A stretch of 64,000 bases of DNA from Roseimaritima sediminicola (GTDB lineage Bacteria; Planctomycetota; Planctomycetia; Pirellulales; Pirellulaceae): contig NZ_WIAD01000015.1 in assembly GCF_009618275.1 (NCBI RefSeq), positions 42,657 through 106,656 on the forward strand, given 5' to 3'. Each line of letters begins with the position of its first letter. The first letter of the stretch is position 1. Made by a program: the position numbers and the translations under genes. The notes under the pieces are model-generated. The model searched no databases. It was not told the origin of the DNA and saw only the letters and a program-made list of their open reading frames with translations. Positions 44,118 to 53,166 of the stretch are shown here, one piece after another.

Positions 44118-45086
44118 ATGACTGCTGCGACCATATCCTCCTTCATCCCCATCAGTGTGTCCACGCTGGTGCCAAGTCTGGCGACAGGTTTGAACCTGTT
44201 TCTGCCATCGGAAGACCATGACCGCTTGACGCTGTACCGCGGCGACGAGTATCCGCTGAGCGATCAAGATGTGGCGAAATTGCGTGACCGCGGCGTCACG
44301 TCCCTGTTCATTCAACAGCAAGACCGCGAGCGTTATCAGAGCTACCTGCGGGAGTTGGCCTTCGAATCCTCCGACGACGAAGCGGTTTCGACGGCCGTGC
44401 GGGCCCAGGCCCTCAGTGCGGTTGTCCGAGATATTCTGGCCGAAGCGTTCGACCGACAAGACACGAACACCGTCGTCGCCGCGGCGACTCAGCTGGGCGC
44501 GTTTACCGCCGAAATCATCTGCGAGGACAGCTTCGCGGCCAAGGATATGTCGCGCGTGCTCAGCCACGACTATGCGACCTTTACCCACTCCACCAACGTC
44601 GCCATGTACGCCGGGATTCTTGCCAAAGAGCTGGGCTACAACCAAACCGAAATCCAACAGATCACGACCGGCGGCCTGCTGCACGACCTGGGGAAACTGG
44701 AGATCGATGATCGGATTCTGTGTAAACCGGGGCGTCTGGACGAAGCCGAGTTCCGCGAAGTCAAACGCCATTCCTTGCTGGGGTTTCTACAGCTGGCGCA
44801 TCGAGACGATCTGACCGAGGGGCAGCTGATGATGGTGTACCAGCATCACGAACGCTGCGACGGCGGCGGCTACCCCGTGGGTCTGGTCGACGCCGAAATC
44901 CACCCCTGGGCCAAACTGTGCACGGTGGTGGATGTGTTCGAAGCGTTGACCAGCCACCGCCCCTACCGTACGCCGATGCCCAAGCTGCGGGCATTGGAAC
45001 TGTTGCAGCGTGATTCAGGAAAAGCATTCGAGCCGGAGGTACTGGCATGCTGGGTGGAGATTACCCGCAACTGTTGGCACGACTGA
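44118..45086 (+). CDS. HD-GYP domain cyclic-di-GMP phosphodiesterase
   Basis: A 322-residue cytoplasmic protein. An N-terminal region of about 140 residues has no recognised fold. The HD-GYP domain (about 145-310) holds His189-Asp190 in GGLLHDLGKLEIDD, HSLLGFLQL, HHERCDGGGYP (243-253) and VVDVFEALTSHRPYR. Such enzymes hydrolyse c-di-GMP to GMP. The catalytic residues look complete. It overlaps the PilZ gene by 40 bases. ATG 44118 was chosen over a GTG at 44109. Confidence 0.92.
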   Translation: MTAATISSFIPISVSTLVPSLATGLNLFLPSEDHDRLTLYRGDEYPLSDQDVAKLRDRGVTSLFIQQQDRERYQSYLRELAFESSDDEAVSTAVRAQALSAVVRDILAEAFDRQDTNTVVAAATQLGAFTAEIICEDSFAAKDMSRVLSHDYATFTHSTNVAMYAGILAKELGYNQTEIQQITTGGLLHDLGKLEIDDRILCKPGRLDEAEFREVKRHSLLGFLQLAHRDDLTEGQLMMVYQHHERCDGGGYPVGLVDAEIHPWAKLCTVVDVFEALTSHRPYRTPMPKLRALELLQRDSGKAFEPEVLACWVEITRNCWHD

Positions 45087-45520
45087 TCGCCCGCACCGAG
45101 TGGACGATCCAGTTGCCAGAGCACCAGGTCCGTTTTTTTGAAGAAAGTGGGCCGGCCCCGGCGCTTGCCGCCGATGATCGCCGTGGCGGGCGGATCCGCG
45201 TGCGAACGCGCGCCCTGGCCATCCTCGAACAGACGCTACCGGCGATTCCGCGAGCCGTCGAAGCGATCGGGATCTATACCAGTGACTTTTCGCGGACCGG
45301 ATTCGGCTTTGTGACCGATCGCCAATTCTTTCCCGAGGAAAGCGTTCGCATCCTGCTGCCCAGTTTCTGGATGCGGGTGCGCGTGGTGCGCAGCCGTCGC
45401 TTGGGACCGGGATGTTTCGAAAACGGCACGCTGTTGTGCGAACGCATCGACCCCAGCGTCGAAGCTTTTGCCGGCCTGCTGCCAATGTTGCGGACACCCC
45501 GAACCGCCGCTGCGCAGTAG
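45047..45520 (+). CDS. PilZ-domain protein
   Basis: A 157-residue protein with the two c-di-GMP binding motifs of PilZ: an Arg-rich segment (RRGGRIRVR, residues 45-53) and DFSRTGFGF (DxSxxG, residues 80-86). GGAGG lies before the ATG at 45047, within the HD-GYP gene, so the two are translated together. The spacing between the motifs is longer than in most PilZ domains, so binding is likely but not certain. It would report c-di-GMP levels that its partner enzyme lowers. Confidence 0.78.
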   Translation: MLGGDYPQLLARLIARTEWTIQLPEHQVRFFEESGPAPALAADDRRGGRIRVRTRALAILEQTLPAIPRAVEAIGIYTSDFSRTGFGFVTDRQFFPEESVRILLPSFWMRVRVVRSRRLGPGCFENGTLLCERIDPSVEAFAGLLPMLRTPRTAAAQ

Positions 45521-45547
45521 CTGCCGGAAAGAGTTGCCTTTCGCTCC

Positions 45548-45976
45548 GCCGAAAGCGGCTGGTTTGGTCTTAACTTTCGCGGAGCGAAAGGCGACACTCC
45601 GCCGAAAGCCGCTGGCTTGGTTCTCAACTTTCGCGGAGCGAAAGGCGATACTCTGCCGAAAGCCGCTGGCTTGGTTCTCAACTTTCGCGGAGCGAAAGGC
45701 GACACTCCGCCGAAAGCCGCTGGCTTGGTTCTCAACTTTCGCGGAGCGAACGGCGACACTCGGCCGAAAGCGGCTGGTTTGGTCTTAACTTTCGCGGAGC
45801 GAAAGGCGACACTCCGCCGAAAGCCGCTGGCTTGGTTCTCAACTTTCGCGGAGCGAACGGCGACACTCGGCCGAAAGCCGCTGGCTTGGTTCTCAACTTT
45901 CGCGGAGCGAAAGGCGACACTCGGCTGAAAGCCGCTGGCTTGGTCTCAACTTTCGCGGAGCGAAAGGCGACACTCG
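45548..45976. repeat. Eight tandem 53-54-bp repeats
   Basis: Eight copies of a unit starting GCCGAAAGCCGCTGGCTTGG and containing the hairpin CTTTCGCGGAGCGAAAG. Units differ at a few bases (CCGCTGGCTTGGTTCTC against CGGCTGGTTTGGTCTT) in a mixed order, which suggests internal duplication and gene conversion. Frames stay open on both strands, giving false proteins such as repeats of SPFAPRKLRTKPAAFGG. There are no spacers, so it is not CRISPR. The gap 45521-45986 holds nothing else. Confidence 0.95.
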
Positions 45977-45986
45977 GCCGAAACGG

Positions 45987-47198
45987 TTAGCGCTGGGTGG
46001 TGTCGCTCGGTGCGGCGGCGGTTTGTGCGGCGGGCAATTGGTACTCCGGCGGCAAGCTGAACATGCCATCGTCGCCCGGGGCGGCGGGCGTCTTTGCCAC
46101 CGCTTGCTGCGGCGCTGCGGCGGCATCGTCGGGGGCCGTTTGGGCACTGGCCGGCTGGGCGGCGGCCGGGCCGCTTTGCTGCAGTTGCTGGGCCGCGTTG
46201 TAGGTCTGCGTCGCGGCCTGAGCGACGTTGCTGATCTGGGACATGGGGCCGTCAAGTTTGGCCAGCAGCTCGCGAGAGCGATCGACGGCGCGTTTGACGG
46301 CCGTGTCCTCTTCGGCTTGCGGTTCGAACTTGAGCGCCTCGGTCAACTGCACCCGCGCCTTGTCATAATTGCCCTGGTTGAATTCCAGGTAAGCCATGTT
46401 GAAGTGCGCGACGGCCGGTTTGTTGTGTTGCTGCAGAGTATGCAGGGCCTTGTCCGGCGTTCCGGCGTTGTACTGCACGCTGGCCAGGTTGTTGGCGTAC
46501 CGCGATGTCCCGGGGGAAATGGCCAACGCCTTCTGGATCGTCTTGGCGGCTTCCGGGTGCTGTCCGAGCTTGGACAGCGTCAACCCCCAATCGTTGTACA
46601 GCGAGGCGTCGCTGGGTGCGGCGGTCGTGGCGCGCTTGAAATACTCGGCGGCTTCTTGGTACTGCGACTGACGGAATTTCAGCCGGGCGATGCTGGCCAG
46701 GGCCGGAGCGTTATTGGGTTCGATCTCGAGCGCCTTGGCATATTTTTCCATGGCGCTTTCGAGGTTTCCGCTGGTCTCCCACAACTGGCCATTGGCCACG
46801 TAGACTTCGGCTCCGATCGACTCCGGCTTGTTCTGCAAGCTCAACGGGTCGTCAGCGGCAATGGCGTTGCCCGCTTGATCGACGGTCGCCGTAGCGTTGT
46901 CGCCACCGAACAGTCCTGCGATCCCGCCAGCGGTCTTGTTGTAGGCGCTTTTGACGGCCGCGGACATGCTGCTGACCTGTCCTCGGGCGCCTTGTGCGGT
47001 GGAGGCGACCGATTCGGTCAGGCCCGGCGAGGAAGTGTCTTCCAGGCTCGCCGTGGCCGGCCCAGGCGATTGCTGGAACGGGTTCAAGGATGCCAGCGAT
47101 GGCCCGCCGCCACCGGCACATCCCGTGCATGCTAGCAACGTGGCGGTCAGCAACGCCCGTTTGGCGTTACGCGTGCGAGTGGGTACTAAACGGTTCAC
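45987..47198 (-). CDS. TPR-repeat lipoprotein
   Basis: A 403-residue lipoprotein. After a basic start (NRLVPTRTRNAKRALL) comes the lipobox LTATLLAC, with the Cys as lipid site. A Ser/Ala-rich region leads to five or six tetratricopeptide repeats (about residues 130-290), for example ESAMEKYAKALEIEPNNAPALASIARL and EAAEYFKRATTAAPSDASLYNDWG. The C-terminal 100 residues are Gln/Ala-rich and probably disordered. The start is GTG 47198, with GGGAG upstream; that ribosome site is supplied by the edge of a heptamer repeat. It probably scaffolds an envelope complex. Confidence 0.85.
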   Translation of the reverse strand: MNRLVPTRTRNAKRALLTATLLACTGCAGGGGPSLASLNPFQQSPGPATASLEDTSSPGLTESVASTAQGARGQVSSMSAAVKSAYNKTAGGIAGLFGGDNATATVDQAGNAIAADDPLSLQNKPESIGAEVYVANGQLWETSGNLESAMEKYAKALEIEPNNAPALASIARLKFRQSQYQEAAEYFKRATTAAPSDASLYNDWGLTLSKLGQHPEAAKTIQKALAISPGTSRYANNLASVQYNAGTPDKALHTLQQHNKPAVAHFNMAYLEFNQGNYDKARVQLTEALKFEPQAEEDTAVKRAVDRSRELLAKLDGPMSQISNVAQAATQTYNAAQQLQQSGPAAAQPASAQTAPDDAAAAPQQAVAKTPAAPGDDGMFSLPPEYQLPAAQTAAAPSDTTQR

Positions 47199-47205
47199 GG
47201 CTTGT

Positions 47206-47254
47206 ATCTCCCTAATCCCTGATCCCAAATCCCAAATTCCAAAACCCAAAACCC
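47206..47254 (-). repeat. Heptamer repeat, seven copies, in the TPR gene leader
   Basis: On the minus strand: GGGTTTT, GGGTTTT, GGAATTT, GGGATTT, GGGATCA, GGGATTA, GGGAGAT, exactly 49 bases. The last unit contributes the Shine-Dalgarno GGGAG of the lipoprotein gene. A copy of CTCGGCTGGGGACAGCCGAG, related to a hairpin of the 530-bp unit, lies further upstream near 47439. Confidence 0.85.
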
Positions 47255-47464
47255 AAAAGAGCTTTTGGCGTCCTTGCTCGGGACACATACTGTGGGCGTA
47301 TGGATCAGATCGGTTGTGCCGCTGGCAACGCTTCATTGTTTTTCCCCATCGGTAGGGAAAGAACCAGGAGTTCCTAGTTTGCCAGCACGGGGAAAGAAGT
47401 AGCACGGCTGGGGACCGCCGAGCTGCTGTCGCGTTTTCTCGGCTGGGGACAGCCGAGCTGCTAT

Positions 47465-47500
47465 GAAAAAACGGCGTCCGAAGGGGGCTTCGGACGCCGT
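47465..47500 (-). terminator. Rho-independent terminator of the 47538 gene
   Basis: ACGGCGTCCGAAG and its exact complement form a 13-bp stem with a five-base loop; on the minus strand it is followed by TTTTTT. It lies about 40 bases after the stop of the secreted protein gene. Confidence 0.93.
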
Positions 47501-47537
47501 GTCGAGTTTGGAGAGCTGGTGACGATGAGGGCAGCGC

Positions 47538-48110
47538 TCAGCCGCCGGTGGCCGCCGAGCTGTTGGATTGCGGCAGCACCGGGGGCAGCATTTTCTCGAG
47601 GGCTTCGCGGCTGGTTCGCGAAGCTCGCTCGCCGGAGCTGGTCGACGGAGCGACGTCGGTGATGTAGATCGGTGGCTGGGGACCGTTGAGGTGCATGTGG
47701 CCGAGGGCACCGCGGACCGCTTCGATGCGAGCATCGGTTTCCTGTTCGCTGCCGCCGCGAAGCACGTGGATGGCGCGCCGGGCGGGCGGGGCCTGTGTGG
47801 CGATCCAGTGCACGCGGTTGCGGCCCGCTGCGGTCAACGCTCCGTCGCCCTCGCGAAACAGTTCGTGGCCGATTGTGTTGTGCAGCGCCCAACCCTTGTG
47901 CGTCATGACCTCGAACGGGGCCCGGGTCTGGGCTGCGGACAGTTCGGCAAACGGCTGCGGCCAAGCGTTATTGCGATGATAGGTGATGTGCATTTCATGC
48001 TTGAAACTGTCCCACCAGTTGCTCGCTTCCGCCCGCTCGGTGGCGGTCATCGTCAACGCGGTGGCGGCCAGGCACGCCACGGGAATCGTTCGCTTCAGGA
48101 TTTTTTTCAT
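47538..48110 (-). CDS. Secreted protein of unknown function
   Basis: A 190-residue protein with a signal peptide (KKILKRTIPVACLAATALTMTATERAEAS). The mature part begins NWWDSFKHEMHITYHRNNAWPQPF and continues with VMTHKGWALHNTIGHELF. A beta-alpha segment reads IHVLRGGSEQETDARIEAVRGAL. It ends in a Ser/Arg-rich tail. No enzyme motif was recognised. ATG 48110 (MKK) is preferred; 48119 is three codons longer. It is probably specific to planctomycetes. The terminator at 47465 makes it a single-gene unit. Confidence 0.8.
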   Translation of the reverse strand: MKKILKRTIPVACLAATALTMTATERAEASNWWDSFKHEMHITYHRNNAWPQPFAELSAAQTRAPFEVMTHKGWALHNTIGHELFREGDGALTAAGRNRVHWIATQAPPARRAIHVLRGGSEQETDARIEAVRGALGHMHLNGPQPPIYITDVAPSTSSGERASRTSREALEKMLPPVLPQSNSSAATGG

Positions 48111-48119
48111 AACGGCCAT

Positions 48120-48507
48120 CCGTGTTTTGTTGGTCCTCGCGGCGAGCAACCGCTCGCGGCAGCGTCTACGCCACGCCGTGTTAGAGGGCATCGTCCGTTG
48201 CCCCCCAGCCGCTTCCGTTTTGGTGCTTCATCTCCAACATCCGGAGTAATCGTCAAGCCTTCCCCCGCCCCCCTGGCGGGAACTTGCAGCACAGTTTGAC
48301 GGGATCGGTTAGAATCGTCTCGAGTCCCAGCGGCCTGTCCCGGGCTCAACCTACCTGAACTTTCCCTGCCTCCCGGATGTCGTCCGCCGAGCGTTGTTGG
48401 TGGCGACGAATTATCTTTGGTTTATTGATCTTCCTGTCTTCCGCCGGTGCGTTTTCGGCTTGCCCAGATGCCCGCACGAGACCTGGTTTCCTTTGGAGTA
48501 CGTTCTC
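48120..48507. other. Intergenic region without a visible gene
   Basis: This 388-base gap separates divergent genes and should carry both promoters. TTGACG followed by TAGAAT is present near 48296-48316, but the spacing is too short for a sigma-70 promoter. Small hairpins such as CCGCGAGCGG-like sequences occur near 48140. A good Shine-Dalgarno (GGAG at 48495) precedes the next gene. I see no RNA gene. Confidence 0.5.
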
Positions 48508-49872
48508 ATGTCCTCAACGCGTCGCGATTTCCTGAAACAAACCGGTCAAGCAGCCGCAGTGGGTGCCCTGGTCACCGGTGCCGCTCGACAAGCTCATGCG
48601 GCAGAAGACAATACGATCCAGTTGGCCCTGGTGGGTTGCGGCGGTCGTGGAACCGGTGCCGCGCGCAATGCTCTCTCGGTGGACAACGGCCCAATCAAAC
48701 TGGTCGCGATGGCCGACGTGTTTGAAAAGAACCTCAAAAACAAGCACGTCGCGCTTTCGGGCAGCAAGTCGATCGGTTCCAAGGTGGATGTGCCCGAGGA
48801 ACGCCGCTTCATCGGCTTCGATGCGTATCGCAAAGCGATGGACTGCCTGCGTCCCGGCGACGTTGTGATCCTGGCCACTCCGCCGGCCTTCCGCTGGGTC
48901 ATGTACAAGTACGCCATCGAGCGCGGCTTGAACGTGTTCATGGAAAAACCCGTCACGGTCGATGCCCCGACTTCGGTGCGGATGCTGGAGATCAACAAGC
49001 AGGCCGAAGCCAAGAACTTGAAGGTCGGCGTAGGCCTGATGTGCCGTCACTGCGAAGGTCGACAGGAATTGTTCGACCGCATCCAGAACGGCGAAATTGG
49101 CGACCTTCATCTGCTGCGTGCTTACCGGATGGCCGGGCTGACGGCGACCGCCGCCGTGCTGCCCAAGCCCGAAGGCATCAGCGAATTGATGTACCAGATC
49201 AAAAACTTCCATGGCTTCCTGTGGCTCAGCGGCGGTGCGGTCAGCGACTTCTTGATTCACAATATCGACGAGTGTTGCTGGATGAAGAACGATTGGCCGG
49301 TCAAAGCCATGGCGGTGGGTGGACGGCATTACCGCGGCGAGAACGTCGACCAGAACTTCGATGTGTACGGCATCGAATACACCTTCAAGGACGGTGCCAA
49401 ACTGATGGTCGATGGACGCACCATTCCCGGCTGCAAACAGGAATTTGCCAGCTACGCCCACGGCAGCAAAGGCAGTGCGGTCATCTCCACCGCCTCGCAT
49501 ACGCCGGCCAAGTCGCGGATCTTTACCGACCAGACGATGGAGAGCGATTCGCTGGCGTGGGCGTTCCCGCAACCCGAACGCAATCCCTATCAGTTGGAAT
49601 GGGACCACTTGATCGACGCCGTCCGCAACGACCTGCCCTACAACGAAGTCGAACGCGGCGTGATGGCCAGCGCCGTGACGTCCATGGGCCGCATGGTGGC
49701 GCACACCGGTCAGGAAATGACGCTGGAGCAATTCATGAAGCACGATCACGAGTTCGCGCCGGAGATCGAATCGTTGACGCTGGATTCGGAATCGCCGTTG
49801 AAGGCCAACGCCGACGGCAAGTACCCTGTGCCGATGCCGGGCTTGGTCAAGAAGCAGGAATACTTGACCTAA
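48508..49872 (+). CDS. Tat-exported Gfo/Idh/MocA-family oxidoreductase
   Basis: A 454-residue protein with a twin-arginine signal (STRRDFLKQTGQAAAVGALVTGAARQAHA). The Rossmann domain is IQLALVGCGGRGTGAARNAL, with MADVFEKNL for the nucleotide ribose. EKPVTVDAPTSVRMLE carries the family EKP motif, and the C-terminal domain has GLMCRHCEGRQELFDRIQNGEIGDL and GGAVSDFLIHNIDECCWM. Such enzymes use NAD(P) to oxidise or reduce sugars or inositols. Export with a bound cofactor explains the Tat signal. The substrate is unknown. Confidence 0.93.
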   Translation: MSSTRRDFLKQTGQAAAVGALVTGAARQAHAAEDNTIQLALVGCGGRGTGAARNALSVDNGPIKLVAMADVFEKNLKNKHVALSGSKSIGSKVDVPEERRFIGFDAYRKAMDCLRPGDVVILATPPAFRWVMYKYAIERGLNVFMEKPVTVDAPTSVRMLEINKQAEAKNLKVGVGLMCRHCEGRQELFDRIQNGEIGDLHLLRAYRMAGLTATAAVLPKPEGISELMYQIKNFHGFLWLSGGAVSDFLIHNIDECCWMKNDWPVKAMAVGGRHYRGENVDQNFDVYGIEYTFKDGAKLMVDGRTIPGCKQEFASYAHGSKGSAVISTASHTPAKSRIFTDQTMESDSLAWAFPQPERNPYQLEWDHLIDAVRNDLPYNEVERGVMASAVTSMGRMVAHTGQEMTLEQFMKHDHEFAPEIESLTLDSESPLKANADGKYPVPMPGLVKKQEYLT

Positions 49873-49913
49873 CTCGGTAGGCGAGCGTTGCGTTCCTCAG
49901 ATAAAGCTCCGTC

Positions 49914-51011
49914 ATGAATGCTTCCAAACCGGTCCTCGTCGTGGGTGGAGGATTGGCGGCCCTGGCCTGCGCCACGCGTTTGCACGAAGCGGGCCGCGAG
50001 GTCCGGATCGTCGAAGCGACCGATCGCTGGGGCGGTAGCGTGCGCACCGACCGAGTCGATGATTTCCTCCTCGATCACGACTTCTTCCCGCTGCGAACGG
50101 GCGGGCCGGCGACGCAGCGGTTGTTGGATCTGGACAAGTTGCGACTCGAACCACTGGGCGAGCCGATCGCGATGCGCTCGGAAGACCGCTGGATCGAGGA
50201 CCCGTCGATTCGTTTTGACCACAGCCGGGCGGCGGAATTCCGCGAGGTGTTTGCACCGACCCAGCGAGCCGCCTGGGCACGGCCACACGACGGTGTGCAG
50301 GCGGTGGCGTCGCAATTGGCCGGACGGCTGCCGGCGGCGACTCGGTCGCTCCGCTGCACCATCGCGTCGCTGGCCCGCGGGGATGCGGAGACCAGCGATG
50401 GCCAACGGCTGGCGTACCAACACGTGGTCCTGGCATGCGGCAGCTCGGCGAGCCAACGGTTACTGGACACAGCGGGTCGAGCACCGACAACGGACGCGGC
50501 GGCCAGCGCTGGCCGGCTGCGGACGTGCTGGTATTTTTCCGCACCTCTGCCGCCTCGTCCGGAAGCCTCGATAATGCTCTTCGCCGACTCCGAAGCGCGG
50601 CTCGGCCGCGCAGCCGATTCCGCTGAGCCACGTGACGGCTCAGCCAGCGACGACGCCATGCGAATCACTCAGATTCATGTCTCGGGTCCGGCCCCACAAC
50701 GGTCTCGTACTGCGGCAGCAACTCTCGTGGGTGTGCTGGCCAGTGGTCAACACGCGGCCCCCTGGGCACTGGAAGGTGCCTTCCGAGAACGGCTGGAAGC
50801 ATGGTTTGGCGAGGACGTGAAGCGGTGGCGCAGCCTGCGCGGGTTTGCTCGCAAGCGATCGGCCGCATCACAAGTGTCGGTCGGCAGCGGCGAGAGCGAT
50901 GCCCACGAGATCACCGTTTGCCAACGTCCGGAAGGAGACGGCATCGAGGAACGATTGGCCAGCGGTTGCCGTGCCGCCGACCGTGTGTTGGACCTTTTGT
51001 CGGATCCGTAA
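49914..51011 (+). CDS. FAD-dependent amine-oxidase-like flavoprotein
   Basis: A 365-residue protein with the dinucleotide-binding motif LVVGGGLAALACATRLHEAGREVRIVEA and the following DRWGGSVRTD, both typical of the protoporphyrinogen oxidase/phytoene desaturase/monoamine oxidase group. The length is short for the group (usually 420-500), and the substrate domain is correspondingly reduced. It lies 41 bases after the Gfo/Idh gene and may be co-transcribed. The substrate is not predictable. Confidence 0.85.
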   Translation: MNASKPVLVVGGGLAALACATRLHEAGREVRIVEATDRWGGSVRTDRVDDFLLDHDFFPLRTGGPATQRLLDLDKLRLEPLGEPIAMRSEDRWIEDPSIRFDHSRAAEFREVFAPTQRAAWARPHDGVQAVASQLAGRLPAATRSLRCTIASLARGDAETSDGQRLAYQHVVLACGSSASQRLLDTAGRAPTTDAAASAGRLRTCWYFSAPLPPRPEASIMLFADSEARLGRAADSAEPRDGSASDDAMRITQIHVSGPAPQRSRTAAATLVGVLASGQHAAPWALEGAFRERLEAWFGEDVKRWRSLRGFARKRSAASQVSVGSGESDAHEITVCQRPEGDGIEERLASGCRAADRVLDLLSDP

Positions 51012-51044
51012 GCATCCTGCGGGATAGGTTTTCGACCGGTGAAA

Positions 51045-51069
51045 TAAAAAACCATCGAGTTGATGGGTT
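51045..51069 (-). terminator. Terminator of the dab operon
   Basis: On the minus strand AACCCATC-AACTC-GATGGTT forms a short stem with one bulge, followed by TTTTTTA. It lies about 30 bases after the stop of the SulP gene. The stem is weak, but position and T run fit. Confidence 0.55.
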
Positions 51070-51096
51070 CGTCCGCAACGGGGCCCTGACGCACGG

Positions 51097-53127
51097 TTAT
51101 GCGTCCACACACACGCGTTCGGCAGGCGTGTTCGGTTGGTTCGGTTGGTTCGGCTGCGGATCGGCAACGAAAGCGTCCAGCCGTTCGACCTGCACGGTTT
51201 CGAGGCAGAAGGTCAAACGATGTTGTGGCTGTATTTCGCGGCGCAGCTGATCCATCATCCTCGTAGCCGACTCCTTTGCTGCGATCACCTCGATGCGGAC
51301 TTGTGGAACCGCTTGCGCGCCCCCCAGTTGCAATTGTTGGCGTCCGGCGCCGCGGCAAGGAATCGACGTGTAGCCGCTGGCACCGAGCCGCACCATTTCG
51401 GCTACGATCAGGGGTTCCAGATCGGGGTGGGTGATGATCGTCAAACGCTGGACCGTGCAAAGTCCTTTGCGGCGGGCCGATTGGGCGTGACCGGCAAAGG
51501 GTTGATGAGCATCGAGTCCGACCACGGTGAAACAGAGCCCATGTTGTTCGAAGTCGTTTTGCATCTCGTGCAGTTTGTCCATCACGCTATGGTCGACCAA
51601 CTTGGTTTCAGAGAGGTCGAGTTCGACATTCTTGCGTTCGATTAAGCCGACACGTTCGATTTGACGACGGATCGGGATCCAGTTGCTGAACACCGCGGAT
51701 CGGTAGGCGGTCAAGCGTACCGTCGCACCGTCGTCGGCGGTGATCTCGATCTCGGGTTTGAACAGGGCTCGCAGCGAAACGCCGTTGGTCAAGTGAATGG
51801 CGGCCTTGGTCGCAATCCCGATCGCGATTCCAATCAACAGGTCGGTTGCCAGGACCGCGACCAGGGTGACGGTGAAGATGACCAGTTGTTCGCGTCCAAT
51901 TTTCCAGACATTCATGAATTCGCTGGGGTGCGTCAAGCGGAACCCGGTATAGATCAACATCGCGGCGAGCGCAGCCATCGGGATCCGATGCAGCACCATG
52001 GGGATCAAGGCGACGCACACCAACAGAAACATCCCATGCCAGAGGTTGGCAAACCGGGTGCGGGCACCGTTGTCGATATTGGCTTTGCTCCGCACGATCT
52101 CGGAGATCATCGGTAGGCCGCCAATAAATGCACAGCACAGATTTCCGGCACCGACGGCGACCATGTCGCGGTCCATGCTGCTTTTGCGCTTCCAAGGGTC
52201 GATGATGTCGATCGCCTTGGCGCTCAACAACGACTCGAGACTGCCGATGATGAAAAACATGAAGATCCATTTCCATGCTTGTGGCTGTTCGAGCGCCGTA
52301 AAGTCGGGTGACGCGATGGAATCGAACATGCCGAACACGCGATCCGGCATCGCGACTAGAAAGTTCTCGCCCAGTTGGTATTGATGATTCTGAAGCGTAT
52401 AGGAATGCGAGTGCATCAGATTGAATGCCATGCCCATCGGGATGGCGACGAGCAACACGATCAATGGAGACGGCAGGACTTTCAGCAGTGAGACTTTGCG
52501 GGTAACGATCGGCCAAATGAACATGATCAAGACACTCGTCACGCCGATCACGGCGATCGCGGGGTTGGCCGAGGCGACGTAGTGAGGGATTTCCCGCAGC
52601 ATCTCTAGCGGCTCGCCCGACGCGCTGACGCCCAAGGCGACCGGGATTTGTTTGACGATGATGATCACGCCGATGGCCGCCAACATGCCATGCACCGCGG
52701 AGATCGGAAAGAACTCGCCCAAGATCCCCGCCCGAAAAACACCGAACAGAATCTGCAGAACCGCGGCGACGACTCCCACGGCCAACGCCGCTCGATAGGC
52801 GGCGGTGTCGACCTCCGTCCACCCGCCCACCATGCCATCGCCACCAAAGTCCCCGATACATCCGATCGCAATCACGATCAAACCCGCCGCGGGGCCTTTG
52901 ATGGTCAGTTCCGAATCGCTGATGAACGTGGCCAGCACCGAGCCGACGATCGCCGTAAAAATGCCCGCGATGGGTGGATAACCGCTGGCAATCGAGATCC
53001 CTAGACAGAGCGGCAAGGCGATCAAAAAGACGAGCAGCCCCGAGATAAAGTCGTATTTGAAGTAACGCGTCAATCCGCGCAGATCACCACGGGGTTTGTC
53101 GGAGGCGGTAGGCACAGGAGGGCTCAT
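51097..53127 (-). CDS. SulP-family bicarbonate/anion transporter with STAS and P-II-like domains
   Basis: A 676-residue membrane protein. Residues about 25-440 are the SulP transport domain with 12-14 membrane segments, starting [33 protein letters not shown] and including [23 protein letters not shown] domain follows (about 450-550, [22 protein letters not shown]). Residues 562-652 resemble P-II/SbtB proteins: [55 protein letters not shown]. The T-loop-like stretch is short. SulP members of the BicA type import bicarbonate with sodium. Sitting last in the dab operon, 39 bases after the antiporter gene, it is most likely a bicarbonate importer gated by a built-in nucleotide sensor. The tail is a PNQPNQPN repeat. 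Confidence 0.88.
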   Translation of the reverse strand: MSPPVPTASDKPRGDLRGLTRYFKYDFISGLLVFLIALPLCLGISIASGYPPIAGIFTAIVGSVLATFISDSELTIKGPAAGLIVIAIGCIGDFGGDGMVGGWTEVDTAAYRAALAVGVVAAVLQILFGVFRAGILGEFFPISAVHGMLAAIGVIIIVKQIPVALGVSASGEPLEMLREIPHYVASANPAIAVIGVTSVLIMFIWPIVTRKVSLLKVLPSPLIVLLVAIPMGMAFNLMHSHSYTLQNHQYQLGENFLVAMPDRVFGMFDSIASPDFTALEQPQAWKWIFMFFIIGSLESLLSAKAIDIIDPWKRKSSMDRDMVAVGAGNLCCAFIGGLPMISEIVRSKANIDNGARTRFANLWHGMFLLVCVALIPMVLHRIPMAALAAMLIYTGFRLTHPSEFMNVWKIGREQLVIFTVTLVAVLATDLLIGIAIGIATKAAIHLTNGVSLRALFKPEIEITADDGATVRLTAYRSAVFSNWIPIRRQIERVGLIERKNVELDLSETKLVDHSVMDKLHEMQNDFEQHGLCFTVVGLDAHQPFAGHAQSARRKGLCTVQRLTIITHPDLEPLIVAEMVRLGASGYTSIPCRGAGRQQLQLGGAQAVPQVRIEVIAAKESATRMMDQLRREIQPQHRLTFCLETVQVERLDAFVADPQPNQPNQPNTPAERVCVDA

Positions 53128-53166
53128 TTCGGACTTTCCTAATGGGTTCGGTTGCTTCGTCGGTGA

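Noticed and set aside
45468..45928. Small proteins encoded by the 54-bp array
   Set aside because: They are repeat translations that are open in several frames; there is no ribosome site and no conserved fold.
45548..45976. CRISPR array
   Set aside because: Units are contiguous 53-54 bp copies with no unique spacers, and no cas gene is nearby.
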